In this document: one piece after another, positions 18,401 to 26,900 of the stretch
How the letters are laid out: each line of letters begins with the position of its first letter
Numbering within the stretch: the stretch's first letter is position 1
Source: Flavobacteriia bacterium
Lineage (GTDB): Bacteria; Bacteroidota; Bacteroidia; Flavobacteriales_D; Crocinitomicaceae
Length of the DNA stretch: 64,000 bases
Assembly: GCA_947446925.1 (NCBI GenBank)
Contig: CANFHU010000001.1
Location: forward strand, 186,001 to 250,000
Direction of reading: 5' to 3'
Made by a program: the position numbers and the translations under genes
The notes under the pieces: generated by a model
What the model was told of the DNA's origin: nothing
Seen by the model: only the letters and a program-made list of their open reading frames with translations
The model's database searches: none

Positions 18401-18806
18401 CGATTACGTAAACAATGTTGCTGAACGATTAAGTTTATACCAAAAACTAGATAGTTTAGAAAATAAAGCGGCACTAGATGCGTATGCACAAAAATTAATC
18501 GATCGTTTTGGTCCTTTACCAAGAACAGTAAAGGAATTATTTCGTTCGTTTGAATTACGCTGGTTGGCACAAGATATTGGTATCGAACGATTGGTAATCA
18601 AATCTGGGACCATGGTTTGTTATTTTATAGCAAATCCACAGTCCGCATTTTATGATTCTCCAGAATTTCAGCGCGTATTATCGTACATTCAAACTAATCC
18701 GAGTGAATGTAAGTTGAGTGAAAAGAATGACCGATTACGAATGATTTATACCAATATTCATACGATTGATCACGCTGTGAAACGTTTGATGGAAATAATT
18801 GGGTGA
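15468..18806 (+). CDS. mfd: Transcription-repair coupling factor Mfd
   Basis: A 1112-aa protein, close to the usual family length. It releases RNA polymerase stalled at DNA lesions and recruits UvrA. Domains in order: N-terminal UvrB-like region (about 1-340, including FVYEPGQFAIRGGILDVF), RNA-polymerase-interacting CarD-like domain (GDYVTHIDHGVGQF at about 437), then the RecG-like SF2 translocase with Walker A GDVGFGKTE (about 582), DEEQ box (about 683), TATPIPRT, and HGQMDG and GRVGRSN motifs in the second RecA lobe. The C-terminal TRCF domain starts at about 960. It converges on the cytochrome c gene with no gap. Probably complete and active. Confidence 0.97.
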   Translation: MELKTFRSLFAKHPAIDATANQLQYSESKVHWKGVANSARALFATQLSAQVPGHHLFILQDKEEAAYFFNDVESLFPDEKNSVFYPASYRSAYHFEETDNANVVARAEVLEKINNGNNAWIVTYPQALFEKVPTQQKLTENTLKVQKGQNYSLDFMNELLMDYGFERVDFVYEPGQFAIRGGILDVFSFANDYPFRMEFFGEELESIRTFDPVDQLSIANHDFFHIVPNVQKQFIQHGLDTFLGFLGKNATVWMSSMGEIIHQLDKEYEKAVKAYDGLNHATIKHSLPGEIYTHKTEWTQQIQGYNVVEWGPEFHFKAGFEASFQVHQQPTFNKNFEMLRDDLIAHKKAGFTNLFFSNQPKQIDRLYSIFEDIGGEVEFIPMPIALHEGFILPDLKLVCYTDHQVFERYHRFKLKEGFSQAKQAITLKEIYDLQKGDYVTHIDHGVGQFSGLQTIDVNGKPQEAIRLVYRDGDVLYVSIHSLHRISKFTGKDGIAPKMNKLGTQTWAILKNKTKKKIKEIAFDLIQLYAKRKSQPGFAYSPDNYLQTELEASFMYEDTPDQLKTTQAIKEDMESATPMDRLVCGDVGFGKTELAIRAAFKAVCDSKQVAVLVPTTILSHQHYRSFSKRLADFPVKVDFINRFKSAKEVTATLKKVENGEIDILIGTHKLIGEKVKFKDLGLMIIDEEQKFGVAVKDKLKTLKTTVDTLTLTATPIPRTLQFSLMGARDLSIINTPPPNRQPVLTEIVQFNEEAIRDAIAYEVSRGGQVYFVHNRLQNIKEVAGMICRLCPGVRVGIGHGQMDGKALEKIMLDFIQGEYDVLLATTIIESGIDISNANTIIINSAQNFGLSDLHQLRGRVGRSNKKAFCYLIAPKFHEMTTEARKRLEALVQFSDLGAGFNIAMKDLDIRGAGNLLGGEQSGFISDIGFEMYQKILNEAMEELRETEFKDLYAERTTDDFIQFVKDCVIETDLEIRIPDDYVNNVAERLSLYQKLDSLENKAALDAYAQKLIDRFGPLPRTVKELFRSFELRWLAQDIGIERLVIKSGTMVCYFIANPQSAFYDSPEFQRVLSYIQTNPSECKLSEKNDRLRMIYTNIHTIDHAVKRLMEIIG

Positions 18807-19124
18807 TTATTGTTTGGCAAACGTTAAAATATATTTGGTAATCGATTCTTTCGTTTTAGCATCGATATTCGCATATTCTTTTCCAGACATTTCATCAATC
18901 TCGTGGTTCCAACGTTTCTCTCCAAATTTACTTGGTGCATATAACGTATGACACTTAGCACAATTTGCAGCATATAATTTTTGTCCTTCTACTAATTGTT
19001 CGGAAGTAATTCCAGGATATTTTATTGCTGCCCTTGTTAGATCTGCTTGCGAAATAGTAATAATTTTCGCCCCTCCACAGGCAAATAATAGCAAGGTACT
19101 AACTATGATGGTTACTTTTTTCAT
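18807..19124 (-). CDS. Monoheme c-type cytochrome lipoprotein
   Basis: A 105-aa protein with lipobox F-A-C-G (about Cys16) and one heme-attachment motif CAKCH (about 55-59). A Met-containing region (EIDEMSGKEY) could supply the sixth heme ligand. It is probably a periplasmic electron carrier tethered to a membrane. It starts 7 bp after the M1 peptidase gene in the same direction, so co-transcription is likely. Its stop codon abuts the end of mfd. Confidence 0.85.
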   Translation of the reverse strand: MKKVTIIVSTLLLFACGGAKIITISQADLTRAAIKYPGITSEQLVEGQKLYAANCAKCHTLYAPSKFGEKRWNHEIDEMSGKEYANIDAKTKESITKYILTFAKQ

Positions 19125-19131
19125 GATAATA

Positions 19132-21708
19132 TTATTTACTTGGTTCTATTGTTTCTAAAAAGGCTTTCAAATCTTTAACAAATGCTTTTTGCATTTCTAA
19201 TTCTTGGGGATTTGTTGTTGCGGCAATTTGTGTTTCCACCGTTTCAATCATGTAATTTACATTATTTGGTAGGCCCATTTTTGCGTAGTAATTTCCAGTC
19301 GCTTGTTGGGTTTTATAGACTTCTAATGCTTTGAGTTGGATAGATATTGCTTGTTTGGACATGTAAACCGAGAAAGAATTTAATACAGAAAGTGCATCGT
19401 AACCTTTTAATTTACTGTTTTTAAATAGATTCAAATAAAATTCCAAATGTTCGATATTTCCATCTGCAGCATAAACATTTGCTAGCAATAAACGAATTGT
19501 CGGGGTTTGATCATTTTCGTACATTTTTATTGCTTCCAATGCTGCCTCATGATTTACCTGATTTAATGCAATAATAGCAGAAGAGATGACCTTGTAGGAT
19601 AATTCCTCTAACAAATGATCTTTCAATACAATCGTAGCTTCAATTGGTGTTAAATTTTCCGCTAAAAAATTAACTGCTTGTGCGCGAACTACTGAATTTT
19701 CATCACGACGTAAAATTCCTTTTATTAGTTCTATACCGTTCTTTTTATTCTCTTCCGTTAAAAATGCTGCCTTTTCAATCGCAATTTCGCGTATCTTCCA
19801 GAAAGGATCTTTTAATGCATCCAGAATCATTTGCTGTCCTTTTGGTGTGTCATCCGCTGAACCGCTAATTAATGCCAATTTGCGGGAGATATATTTTTTT
19901 CCTAAATAATACTGTTCGATAAATTGTTCTGTAGGTTTACCTTCATTGACTTTTGCTAATAAAACTTGGTCGTAATCAAACAATACCAATTTCACTTTAC
20001 CATTACTTGGAAAAATAAATTTCTCTACCTTTTCATCGATTTCTACGTTATAAATATGTTCCCCAGCATCATCCCAAACGGCAATTTTTACTGGTAAACG
20101 ATACAAAGGCGTTATTTGTAAATCTTGTATTTGGTTTACAGTAACCACCACTTCTTTGTTTGCAATCGAGATATATTGTTCCACTGTTAATTCTGGTATC
20201 CCAGCACGCAAAAACCATTGATTGAAGAACCACTGTAAATCTTGTCCAGTTACTTCCTCAAATGCCAAACGTAAATGGTGGATTTCTGCTGCTTTAAATT
20301 TATTGGTTTGCAAGTAATTACGCAATCCTGCAAAAAATGCTTCATCTCCCAGATAGTTGCGCAACATATGCAATATACGTCCGCCTTTACTGTACGAGTG
20401 TTTATCAAACATCTCTATATCTTTATCGTAATGGTACCAAATTAAATCGTGGTTTTCTCCCGCATCATAGGTCTCTAGGTATTCCCCTGTTTCTTCCTCA
20501 TTGCCATAATCGGCAACATCTAATCCATAGCGGTACTCATCCCATAAATATTGCGAATAATTAGCAAATGACTCATTTAAAGGAAGATTTGCCCAAGATT
20601 CACACGTAACTAAATCTCCAAACCAATGGTGAAATAATTCGTGTGCAACAATTGGGTCGCTATTTTTATCCAATAATTCTCGGTCGGTACGGTATACAAA
20701 ATCCCCAAAAATTACAGCACTGGTATTCTCCATGGCACCAGACACATAATCGCGAACTACAACTTGGTGGTATTTATCCCATGGAAATTCTACTCCCGTC
20801 AATTTAGAAAAGTAAGCAATCATTTTTGGTGTTTCCCCAAAGAATTTTTTTGCAGAATTTTCCCATGCAGGTTCCACATAATAATTTACTTCCATCTTAC
20901 TTCCATCTGGACGAGTATAATGATCTTTTACGACTTTGTATTCACCTATCGCCATCATGAATAAGTAAGGTGCATGCGGCAATTCTTGCTTCCAATGATC
21001 CGTGCGAGTTCCATCTGCATGCTTCGTAGAAGAGATTAATTTACCATTCGATAAAGTAACATATTTGTCTGCTACTGTAATCATCATTTCTTGAGAAGAC
21101 TTTGCATTTGGACTATCAATGGTTGGAAACCACACAGAGTTGGATTCTGTTTCCCCTTGTGTCCAAATTTGTGGCATGACATCTTTTATCTCCCCTGTAG
21201 GATTAATAAAAAACAACCCTTTATTACTTTTAATTGCTTTACCTCCTTCTTCTTTACGGTCGTTCGGTTTTGCAACATACTCTATCACAACCGTATACTT
21301 CTCGTCGCGGGTATACGACTTATCTAATTGTATACGAAGAACATCCTTCGTGTAGGAATAATTTACATTTTTATCTTTTACTTGCACCGACTTAATTTCC
21401 ATGCCTTGTGCATCTAAAAACAAACTATCGGAAGTGAAAAAATGCGGTTTTGCAGTGATGGTTGCTTTCCCATACATCCATGCTTTTTGCCAATCAAAAC
21501 TTACTTCTAATTTTGTGTGGATTAGGTCGGTGAATAAGGTTCTGCTTGCCTTGTATGGAAGTACGATATCCTCAGAAACATCTCCTTCTAGTTGGATATT
21601 TTCCGTAATTGGTGTTTCGTTTTCAGCTGGCTTTTGGATACCACAAGAAGCGAGAAAAAAAGTGAATAAAAACGAGATAATTAGGTAGGAAAAAAGTTGT
21701 TTCAGCAT
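19132..21708 (-). CDS. M1-family zinc aminopeptidase lipoprotein with HEAT-like C-terminus
   Basis: An 858-aa protein with lipobox L-A-S-C (about Cys22). The N-terminal beta-saddle domain is followed by the catalytic domain with the exopeptidase motif GAMEN (about 320), the zinc motif HELFHHW (about 353) and the third ligand Glu in NESFANY (about 376). The C-terminal part (about 600-858) consists of helical repeats of HEAT/ARM type, typical for this family. It would cleave N-terminal residues from peptides in the periplasm or at the cell surface. A TATATTTG box lies 24 bp before the start. Confidence 0.93.
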   Translation of the reverse strand: MLKQLFSYLIISFLFTFFLASCGIQKPAENETPITENIQLEGDVSEDIVLPYKASRTLFTDLIHTKLEVSFDWQKAWMYGKATITAKPHFFTSDSLFLDAQGMEIKSVQVKDKNVNYSYTKDVLRIQLDKSYTRDEKYTVVIEYVAKPNDRKEEGGKAIKSNKGLFFINPTGEIKDVMPQIWTQGETESNSVWFPTIDSPNAKSSQEMMITVADKYVTLSNGKLISSTKHADGTRTDHWKQELPHAPYLFMMAIGEYKVVKDHYTRPDGSKMEVNYYVEPAWENSAKKFFGETPKMIAYFSKLTGVEFPWDKYHQVVVRDYVSGAMENTSAVIFGDFVYRTDRELLDKNSDPIVAHELFHHWFGDLVTCESWANLPLNESFANYSQYLWDEYRYGLDVADYGNEEETGEYLETYDAGENHDLIWYHYDKDIEMFDKHSYSKGGRILHMLRNYLGDEAFFAGLRNYLQTNKFKAAEIHHLRLAFEEVTGQDLQWFFNQWFLRAGIPELTVEQYISIANKEVVVTVNQIQDLQITPLYRLPVKIAVWDDAGEHIYNVEIDEKVEKFIFPSNGKVKLVLFDYDQVLLAKVNEGKPTEQFIEQYYLGKKYISRKLALISGSADDTPKGQQMILDALKDPFWKIREIAIEKAAFLTEENKKNGIELIKGILRRDENSVVRAQAVNFLAENLTPIEATIVLKDHLLEELSYKVISSAIIALNQVNHEAALEAIKMYENDQTPTIRLLLANVYAADGNIEHLEFYLNLFKNSKLKGYDALSVLNSFSVYMSKQAISIQLKALEVYKTQQATGNYYAKMGLPNNVNYMIETVETQIAATTNPQELEMQKAFVKDLKAFLETIEPSK

Positions 21709-21732
21709 GATATAATAAATGATTGTTACTTA

Positions 21733-21740
21733 CAAATATA
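21733..21740 (-). promoter_or_regulatory. -7 box (TATATTTG) for the M1 peptidase gene
   Basis: A TAnnTTTG match on the minus strand, 24 bp upstream of the ATG at 21708. Confidence 0.55.
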
Positions 21741-21802
21741 TTATTAAAAAAGAAGAAAATTTTAGAAGTTTTATTTATCTTTATTTGTATAATGTTCTTT
21801 CC

Positions 21803-22045
21803 ATGAAATCTGTTGTTATACAATCTAAAAAGTTAGATATTATTAATAGAATTACCTCTTTAGACGATATTGATCTATTAGAAAAGGTTTTACTATTACT
21901 TTCAACTAATTCAATGGATAGTAACATTTCCTATGATAAAGATGAAATTTTAACAGACTTGAAACAGGGCTTGAAAGAATTGAAAATGATTCAACAAGGA
22001 AAATTAAAGTCTACTCCGTTAAAAGATTTTTTACATGATTTATAG
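21803..22045 (+). CDS. Orphan type II antitoxin-like protein
   Basis: An 80-aa protein starting at the internal ATG 21803; the longer frame from 21719 would overlap the divergent peptidase promoter. It is helical and acidic in the middle (TSLDDIDLLEKVLLLL) and ends in DLKQGLKELKMIQQGKLKSTPLKDFL-type sequence, split here as DLKQGLKELKMIQQGK followed by STPLKDFLHDL. This tail is common in small Bacteroidota antitoxins encoded before RelE/ParE toxins. The next frame overlaps its stop as expected for a toxin gene but encodes only 31 residues. It may be a leftover antitoxin. Confidence 0.6.
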   Translation: MKSVVIQSKKLDIINRITSLDDIDLLEKVLLLLSTNSMDSNISYDKDEILTDLKQGLKELKMIQQGKLKSTPLKDFLHDL

Positions 22046-22130
22046 TGTCAATTTATTTAAAATGATCCATAAATCCGAACAAAGTAGTATTTCAAGTTTT
22101 GAGTTAAATGAATTACTCAAAGAAATTTAA
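22035..22130 (+). pseudogene. Possible stub of a ParE/RelE-type toxin gene
   Basis: An ATG at 22035 overlaps the antitoxin stop, the usual TA operon geometry, and begins MIYSV as many toxins of this group do. The frame closes after 31 residues with no toxin core. It could be the start of a truncated toxin or a chance frame. Confidence 0.3.
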
Positions 22131-22168
22131 TTTTTTTATTCATAATATTGTATTACTAATTCTTTACT

Positions 22169-22636
22169 ATGACAAAACAAGGTTGGAAAATCGATGGTGA
22201 AAGTTTTGCTTCCACTGCCAAAGCTTCGGTAATTTGGGAAGATGCACACTTTTTTACCTTGCTTGTTGCGGAGAAACAATTCCATGGAGAAATTGTCGAA
22301 AATGGCATGGAACAAGGATTTTTAAAAGTGAAAATCAACCACCGCGAATTTGTAATTCAAAAAGAACGTGCCTTAGATTCCTTGATTGCTGAATTAGGAT
22401 TAGATAAAGAAAAAGTACGCAAACTGCACCAATTAAAATCTCCGATGCCTGGTCGCGTAATTGCTATTGCGGTAAACATTGGGGATGAAATACATGTCGG
22501 AGACGAATTATTAACACTCGAAGCCATGAAGATGGAAAACGTGTTAAAGTCTGACGGAACTGGGGTCGTAAAATCGATCGATATTCAGTTACAAGATGTC
22601 GTAGATAAAGGAAAAGTATTAATAACATTTGCATAA
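22169..22636 (+). CDS. Biotin/lipoyl carrier protein (carboxylase BCCP-type subunit)
   Basis: A 155-aa protein whose C-terminal 75 residues form a biotinyl domain: SPMPGRVIAI (about 90) and biotinylation motif EAMKMEN with Lys at about 121. The N-terminal half resembles the carrier/transcarboxylase-subunit region of acyl-CoA carboxylases. It is the mobile biotin carrier of an acetyl-CoA, propionyl-CoA or similar carboxylase whose other subunits lie outside the window. The dioxygenase gene follows 12 bp downstream. Confidence 0.88.
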   Translation: MTKQGWKIDGESFASTAKASVIWEDAHFFTLLVAEKQFHGEIVENGMEQGFLKVKINHREFVIQKERALDSLIAELGLDKEKVRKLHQLKSPMPGRVIAIAVNIGDEIHVGDELLTLEAMKMENVLKSDGTGVVKSIDIQLQDVVDKGKVLITFA

Positions 22637-22648
22637 AATAGAACGAGT

Positions 22649-23179
22649 ATGAGTTTAATGATGCCATTTAACCTGCAACAGTGGATTGAAGAAAACCGCG
22701 AATTGTTGAAACCACCAATCAATAACAAAAATCTCTACAAACAAGCAGGTGATTTTATTGTAATGATTGTAGGCGGACCAAACGCGCGTAAGGATTACCA
22801 CTATAACGAAAGCGAAGAGTTATTCTACCAATTAGAAGGGGATATGACGGTTTTCGCGCAAATCGACGGAGAAAAGAAAGAAATTACCATCAAAGAAGGG
22901 GAAATGTTCTTACTTCCAGCAAATATTCCACACAATCCTGTGCGACCAGAAAACACCATCGGTTTAGTAATCGAACGCGTGCGTAAAGGAACTGATTTAT
23001 CCGATGGATTGTTTTGGTTTTGTGAGAAATGTAACAACCCATTACACCATTATCGTTTCCCATTGACAAACATTGAGTCGGATTTCTTAGATCGTTTCAA
23101 AGATTTCTATTCCAATTTAGAATACAGAACGTGCAACAAATGTGGACACGTGATGGAATCGGATGAACGATATGTTTAA
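22649..23179 (+). CDS. nbaC: 3-hydroxyanthranilate 3,4-dioxygenase
   Basis: A 176-aa cupin dioxygenase that opens the ring of 3-hydroxyanthranilate, giving the precursor of quinolinate in the kynurenine route to NAD. Iron ligands fit His51 and Glu57 (HYNESEE) and His of PANIPHNPVRP (about 95). The C-terminal rubredoxin-like site has paired cysteines CEKC (about 127) and CNKC (about 164), as in bacterial and yeast enzymes. Upstream Met options at residues 1, 4 and 5 make the exact start uncertain. It forms an operon with the biotin-carrier gene and is followed by a strong terminator. Other kynurenine-pathway genes are not in the window. Confidence 0.95.
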   Translation: MSLMMPFNLQQWIEENRELLKPPINNKNLYKQAGDFIVMIVGGPNARKDYHYNESEELFYQLEGDMTVFAQIDGEKKEITIKEGEMFLLPANIPHNPVRPENTIGLVIERVRKGTDLSDGLFWFCEKCNNPLHHYRFPLTNIESDFLDRFKDFYSNLEYRTCNKCGHVMESDERYV

Positions 23180-23193
23180 TGGATTTTAATTGA

Positions 23194-23240
23194 TTTTTTT
23201 GTAGTAGGTATAGGGCATGCCCTACCTACTACAAAAAAAA
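23194..23240. repeat. Long imperfect palindrome (REP-like or bidirectional hairpin)
   Basis: Stem GTAGTAGGT + AGGGC pairs with GCCCT + ACCTACTAC; there is a 2-nt bulge (AT) and a 2-nt centre. It is flanked outside by 7 T and 8 A residues that extend the symmetry. It would end transcription in both directions, but it is longer than needed for a terminator and could be an isolated REP/MITE-like element. Confidence 0.75.
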
Positions 23241-23244
23241 TATC

Positions 23245-23268
23245 GCCTCACGTATGTGGGGCTTTTTT
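23245..23268 (+). terminator. Rho-independent terminator after nbaC
   Basis: A 7-bp stem GCCTCAC/GTGGGGC (one G-T pair), loop GTAT, then six T residues. Confidence 0.75.
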
Positions 23269-23338
23269 GTGCCTTTTAAATAGTCGGGTCAAGTTGAGCG
23301 AAGACAAAACTCCCACCAAAAAGTGTAACGTTTCACAT

Positions 23339-23354
23339 AAAGTCGTACGACTTT
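23339..23354. repeat. 16-bp perfect palindrome before the large outer-membrane gene
   Basis: AAAGTCGTACGACTTT followed by T residues, about 65 bp upstream of the -7 box for the next gene. It may be a third hairpin terminator or an operator. Confidence 0.5.
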
Positions 23355-23419
23355 TTGTAAATCACCTCTGAAAAAATTTCAAAATCACACAATAATTTCA
23401 TCTTTACGGTAGTTAAATG

Positions 23420-23427
23420 TATTTTCG
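23420..23427 (+). promoter_or_regulatory. -7-like box (TATTTTCG) for the large outer-membrane gene
   Basis: A TAnnTT(T/C)G variant ending 5 bp before the GTG start at 23433. Transcription would begin at or next to the start codon, giving an almost leaderless mRNA unless the true start is further downstream. Confidence 0.35.
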
Positions 23428-23432
23428 TACTA

Positions 23433-26400
23433 GTGAAGTTCTCTCGAAAAATTCTACTGGTTCTAATCCTCCTCCTCTTCCAACTTCTAGCGATTGGACA
23501 AGAGTCGAACCTACGTAGAAAAACGTTTTTTCCGAGTGCTTCCCCCCAACTCCTAGATACATTTACCGTGTACCCTTCCACGGTGAAGGTGTTTGTAAAA
23601 GGAATACTTCTTCCCAAAGAACAGTATGAAATCAATCCTACAAACGGAACAATAGCATTTTTACAAATTCCATCCGATAGTGTATTCGTAGAATTTCGTG
23701 TGTTACCGATACAGTTATCCAAAACGTATAAAGTCCGAGATACTAGCCAAATTTATACGAACCATAAAGGAGAATATGAAAAGTTTCTACAAGCGCAAAA
23801 AATAAATTACGACGATGTATTTGGTTCTTCTGGACTCAAAAAATCAGGGAGTATCTCCAGAGGTTTATCCTTTGGAAATAACCAAAATGTATCCTTAAAT
23901 TCAACCTTAAACTTAGAATTATCGGGAGATATTGCTCCAAATTTGAAGATTTTAGCTTCGGTAACCGATAAAAACATTCCGATGCAACCCGAAGGAAATA
24001 CCAGCAAACTCCAAGAATTTGACCAAGTGTTTATTCAAATTTATAACGACAAATTCAAACTAATCGCTGGGGATTTCTGGATTAATAAACCACAAGGATA
24101 TTTCTTGACCTACAAAAAAAGGGGACAAGGGGTAAGTACTGAATACCAATGGAAAAATGCGACTGGTGGCACATGGAACACCAGTGCTGCCATTGGATTA
24201 TCCAAAGGAAAATATGCACGACAAATCATTCCTGGAATTGAAGGGAATCAAGGTCCATACAGACTAAAAGGCAACGAAAACGAACCTTTCATTGTTGTAT
24301 TATCCGGTACGGAAAAAGTATATATCGATGGACGCTTGTTAAGTCGCGGACAAGAGAATGATTATATGATCAACTATAACACCGCGGAAGTAACCTTTAC
24401 GAGTAGAAATAACATCACCAAAGATGCTCGAATTGTCATTGAATTTCAGTATTCCGATCAAAATTATGCACGTTCATTAGCGACTGCAAATCTCGCATAT
24501 CAAAAAAATAAGTTTGGTTTTTGGTTAAACACCTACTCCGAACAAGATGCTAAAAACCAAACCTTACAACAAAGTTTGTCGAACCCCCAAAAACTATTAT
24601 TAGCATCTGTAGGGGATAGTCTGCAATTAGCGAATACATTGAGTATCGATTCCATCGGATTCTTAGAAAACCAAAACATGTATCGGAAAATAGATTCGCT
24701 TGGCTTTTCGAATGTGCTGGTGTATTCCATCGATCCAAAGCAAGCATATAATCAATGTACCTTTACCTATGTCGGTGCAAACAAAGGAAATTATGTGTTT
24801 GAAAAATTTAATGCATTAGGGAAAATTTTTCATTGGGTTGCGCCAATTAATGGACAGGAACAAGGAGATTATGAACCTATACGTTTGCTCATTACGCCTA
24901 AACAAAAACAATTTGTTGCTTCCGGAGTTTCCTGTAAATTTTCCCCGAAAAATAGTATTGAAACCGAGTTTGCAAGTAGCAAAAACGACCAAAATACTTT
25001 TTCCCAATTAGATAAAGGAAACGATGTAGGAATCAGTAACCATACGAAATTTAATAATGAAGTTTTTATCGGGAAAGACAGTTTAAGTAACTGGAAACTA
25101 AAAAATAAAGCAGAATTAGAATTTTTATCCACCCATTTTTCACCGATTGAAATTTACCGTTCTGCAGAATTTGACCGCGATTGGAACACCCGAAACAAAG
25201 GGTTTACGGGACAGCAACTTTCCACTTCCATAGCGACTACTATCGAACATCGAAAAAAAGGGAACATCGGACTTGAAGCAACTCGCTATGCAATTGGTGG
25301 GGATTATCTAGGTAAAAAAGCTGTTTTTGCAGGCCAATGGAAATCTCATGGAGTAGATGCAGATTGGACAAGTAGTTATTTAGAAAGTCAAACCAAACAA
25401 ACTACAAATTCTTATATTAGACATAAAGCAACGATTACCAAACAACTAGGTAAACTAAAAATAGGCTATAAAGACGACCAAGAAGATAATCGTTTTTCGA
25501 CAGCAACCCTTTTTAATCCTGCAAGTTATTCCTTTTTTGATTACCAAGTATTTTTAGCAAACGCCGATTCGTCGCGCTTAAACTACAAACTATTTTACCG
25601 TGAACGTTACGATAAACGCTCCGACAGTTCGAGACTTACACCGGTTGCAAAAGCACGAACATTCGGCTCTGAAATTTCCTTTCTTTCACAAAAAAACCAA
25701 CACCTAAATTTTATCTTAAATTACCGGGAACTCACCATTTCAAATGCTAAATTAATCAATCAAACTCCTGAAAACACCTTGTTGGGCAGATTGGATTACG
25801 ATCTAAATGTATGGAAAGGCGCATTTACCTGGAATTCCTTTTACGAATTAGGAAGTGGATTAGAACTCAAAAAAGAATTTTTATATATCAAAGTCAACGA
25901 CGGACAAGGAGTGTATACATGGATCGATTATAACCAAGATGGCATCAAAGATTTAAATGAATTTGAAATCGCACAATTTGTCGATCAAGCGAGCTATATT
26001 CGGGTATTTACGCCAAGTAATAATTATGTAAAAACATATAGCAACGAGTTAAATCAAGGTATATTTTTTAAACCCGAAAAAATTTGGCAAAATGCAACAG
26101 GTATAAAGAAAGTGATAGGTCTTATGTCCGATCAATTACGAATGCGTATCAATCGTAAAACAAATCATTTCGATGGAAGTTCGTATTTCAATCCGTTTAT
26201 CTTTCAAATATCCGACACGTCATTAATTAGTAACAACTATAACCTTCGAAATACACTTTATTTTAACCGTACTAGTTCCATTATCGGAGGAGAATATATT
26301 TATCAAGACAACCAAACAAAAACACTTTTGGCAACCGGATTTGATGCGCGCAACCAACGTTACCATGAATTCAACCTTCGTTGGAACATAAAACGGGTTA

Positions 26401-26870
26401 TTTTATTCGAAATCAATTACCAACAAGGAACGAAAGAGGTCAAAGCAGATTATACTTCTGGTAGAAACTTCTTCTTGCATTATCGACAACTAAAACCAAC
26501 AATTAGTTACCAACCTTCTACTACCACACGTTTCACCCTTGAATCCCGATTTTCAAATAAAAATGCCATTTCAGGGGAACATGCCTATGTAAAAGAACTT
26601 ACCCTTCGAAGTAAATACAACCAAGCAGAAAAAGGAAGTTTACAAGCGAGTTTTTCCCTTTTACAAATCAACTTTCAAGGAAATGCAAGTTCGGCTGTTG
26701 GATTTGAACTCCTCGAAGCACTCAAACCAGGAAATAATGCTACGTGGAATGTGGGGTACCAACGAAATGTCTCCAAAAAACTCCAAATCTCGATACAATA
26801 TACTGGAAGAAAATCCGAAAGTAGTCGCATGATACATACTGGAGGAATGGAAGTTAGGGCGTATTTTTAA
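23433..26870 (+). CDS. Large predicted outer-membrane beta-barrel-like protein
   Basis: A 1145-aa protein starting at GTG with a signal peptide (hydrophobic stretch ILLVLILLLFQLLAIGQ). After an N-terminal beta-rich domain comes a block SGSISRGLSFGNNQN ... NLELSGDIAPNLKILASVTD (about 138-175) that recurs in very large uncharacterised Bacteroidota envelope proteins. The remainder alternates short polar/aromatic strands as in outer-membrane barrels and ends in VRAYF, an aromatic C-terminus expected of Bam substrates. Function is unknown. The 3' end is duplicated beyond the neighbouring DUF1016 gene. Confidence 0.75.
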   Translation: MKFSRKILLVLILLLFQLLAIGQESNLRRKTFFPSASPQLLDTFTVYPSTVKVFVKGILLPKEQYEINPTNGTIAFLQIPSDSVFVEFRVLPIQLSKTYKVRDTSQIYTNHKGEYEKFLQAQKINYDDVFGSSGLKKSGSISRGLSFGNNQNVSLNSTLNLELSGDIAPNLKILASVTDKNIPMQPEGNTSKLQEFDQVFIQIYNDKFKLIAGDFWINKPQGYFLTYKKRGQGVSTEYQWKNATGGTWNTSAAIGLSKGKYARQIIPGIEGNQGPYRLKGNENEPFIVVLSGTEKVYIDGRLLSRGQENDYMINYNTAEVTFTSRNNITKDARIVIEFQYSDQNYARSLATANLAYQKNKFGFWLNTYSEQDAKNQTLQQSLSNPQKLLLASVGDSLQLANTLSIDSIGFLENQNMYRKIDSLGFSNVLVYSIDPKQAYNQCTFTYVGANKGNYVFEKFNALGKIFHWVAPINGQEQGDYEPIRLLITPKQKQFVASGVSCKFSPKNSIETEFASSKNDQNTFSQLDKGNDVGISNHTKFNNEVFIGKDSLSNWKLKNKAELEFLSTHFSPIEIYRSAEFDRDWNTRNKGFTGQQLSTSIATTIEHRKKGNIGLEATRYAIGGDYLGKKAVFAGQWKSHGVDADWTSSYLESQTKQTTNSYIRHKATITKQLGKLKIGYKDDQEDNRFSTATLFNPASYSFFDYQVFLANADSSRLNYKLFYRERYDKRSDSSRLTPVAKARTFGSEISFLSQKNQHLNFILNYRELTISNAKLINQTPENTLLGRLDYDLNVWKGAFTWNSFYELGSGLELKKEFLYIKVNDGQGVYTWIDYNQDGIKDLNEFEIAQFVDQASYIRVFTPSNNYVKTYSNELNQGIFFKPEKIWQNATGIKKVIGLMSDQLRMRINRKTNHFDGSSYFNPFIFQISDTSLISNNYNLRNTLYFNRTSSIIGGEYIYQDNQTKTLLATGFDARNQRYHEFNLRWNIKRVILFEINYQQGTKEVKADYTSGRNFFLHYRQLKPTISYQPSTTTRFTLESRFSNKNAISGEHAYVKELTLRSKYNQAEKGSLQASFSLLQINFQGNASSAVGFELLEALKPGNNATWNVGYQRNVSKKLQISIQYTGRKSESSRMIHTGGMEVRAYF
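26823..26870 (+). repeat. 3'-end repeat of the outer-membrane gene, proximal copy
   Basis: The last 16 codons (S-R-M-I-H-T-G-G-M-E-V-R-A-Y-F-stop). They match 28119-28166 at 41 of 48 bases; the final 24 bases (26847-26870) are identical. Confidence 0.9.
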
Positions 26871-26900
26871 AGGTTATTAAAACGTAAATCTCTACCTAAA

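Noticed and set aside
21719-21802. Longer start for the antitoxin-like gene
   Set aside because: It overlaps the divergent M1 peptidase promoter and adds a low-complexity aromatic stretch unlike antitoxins.
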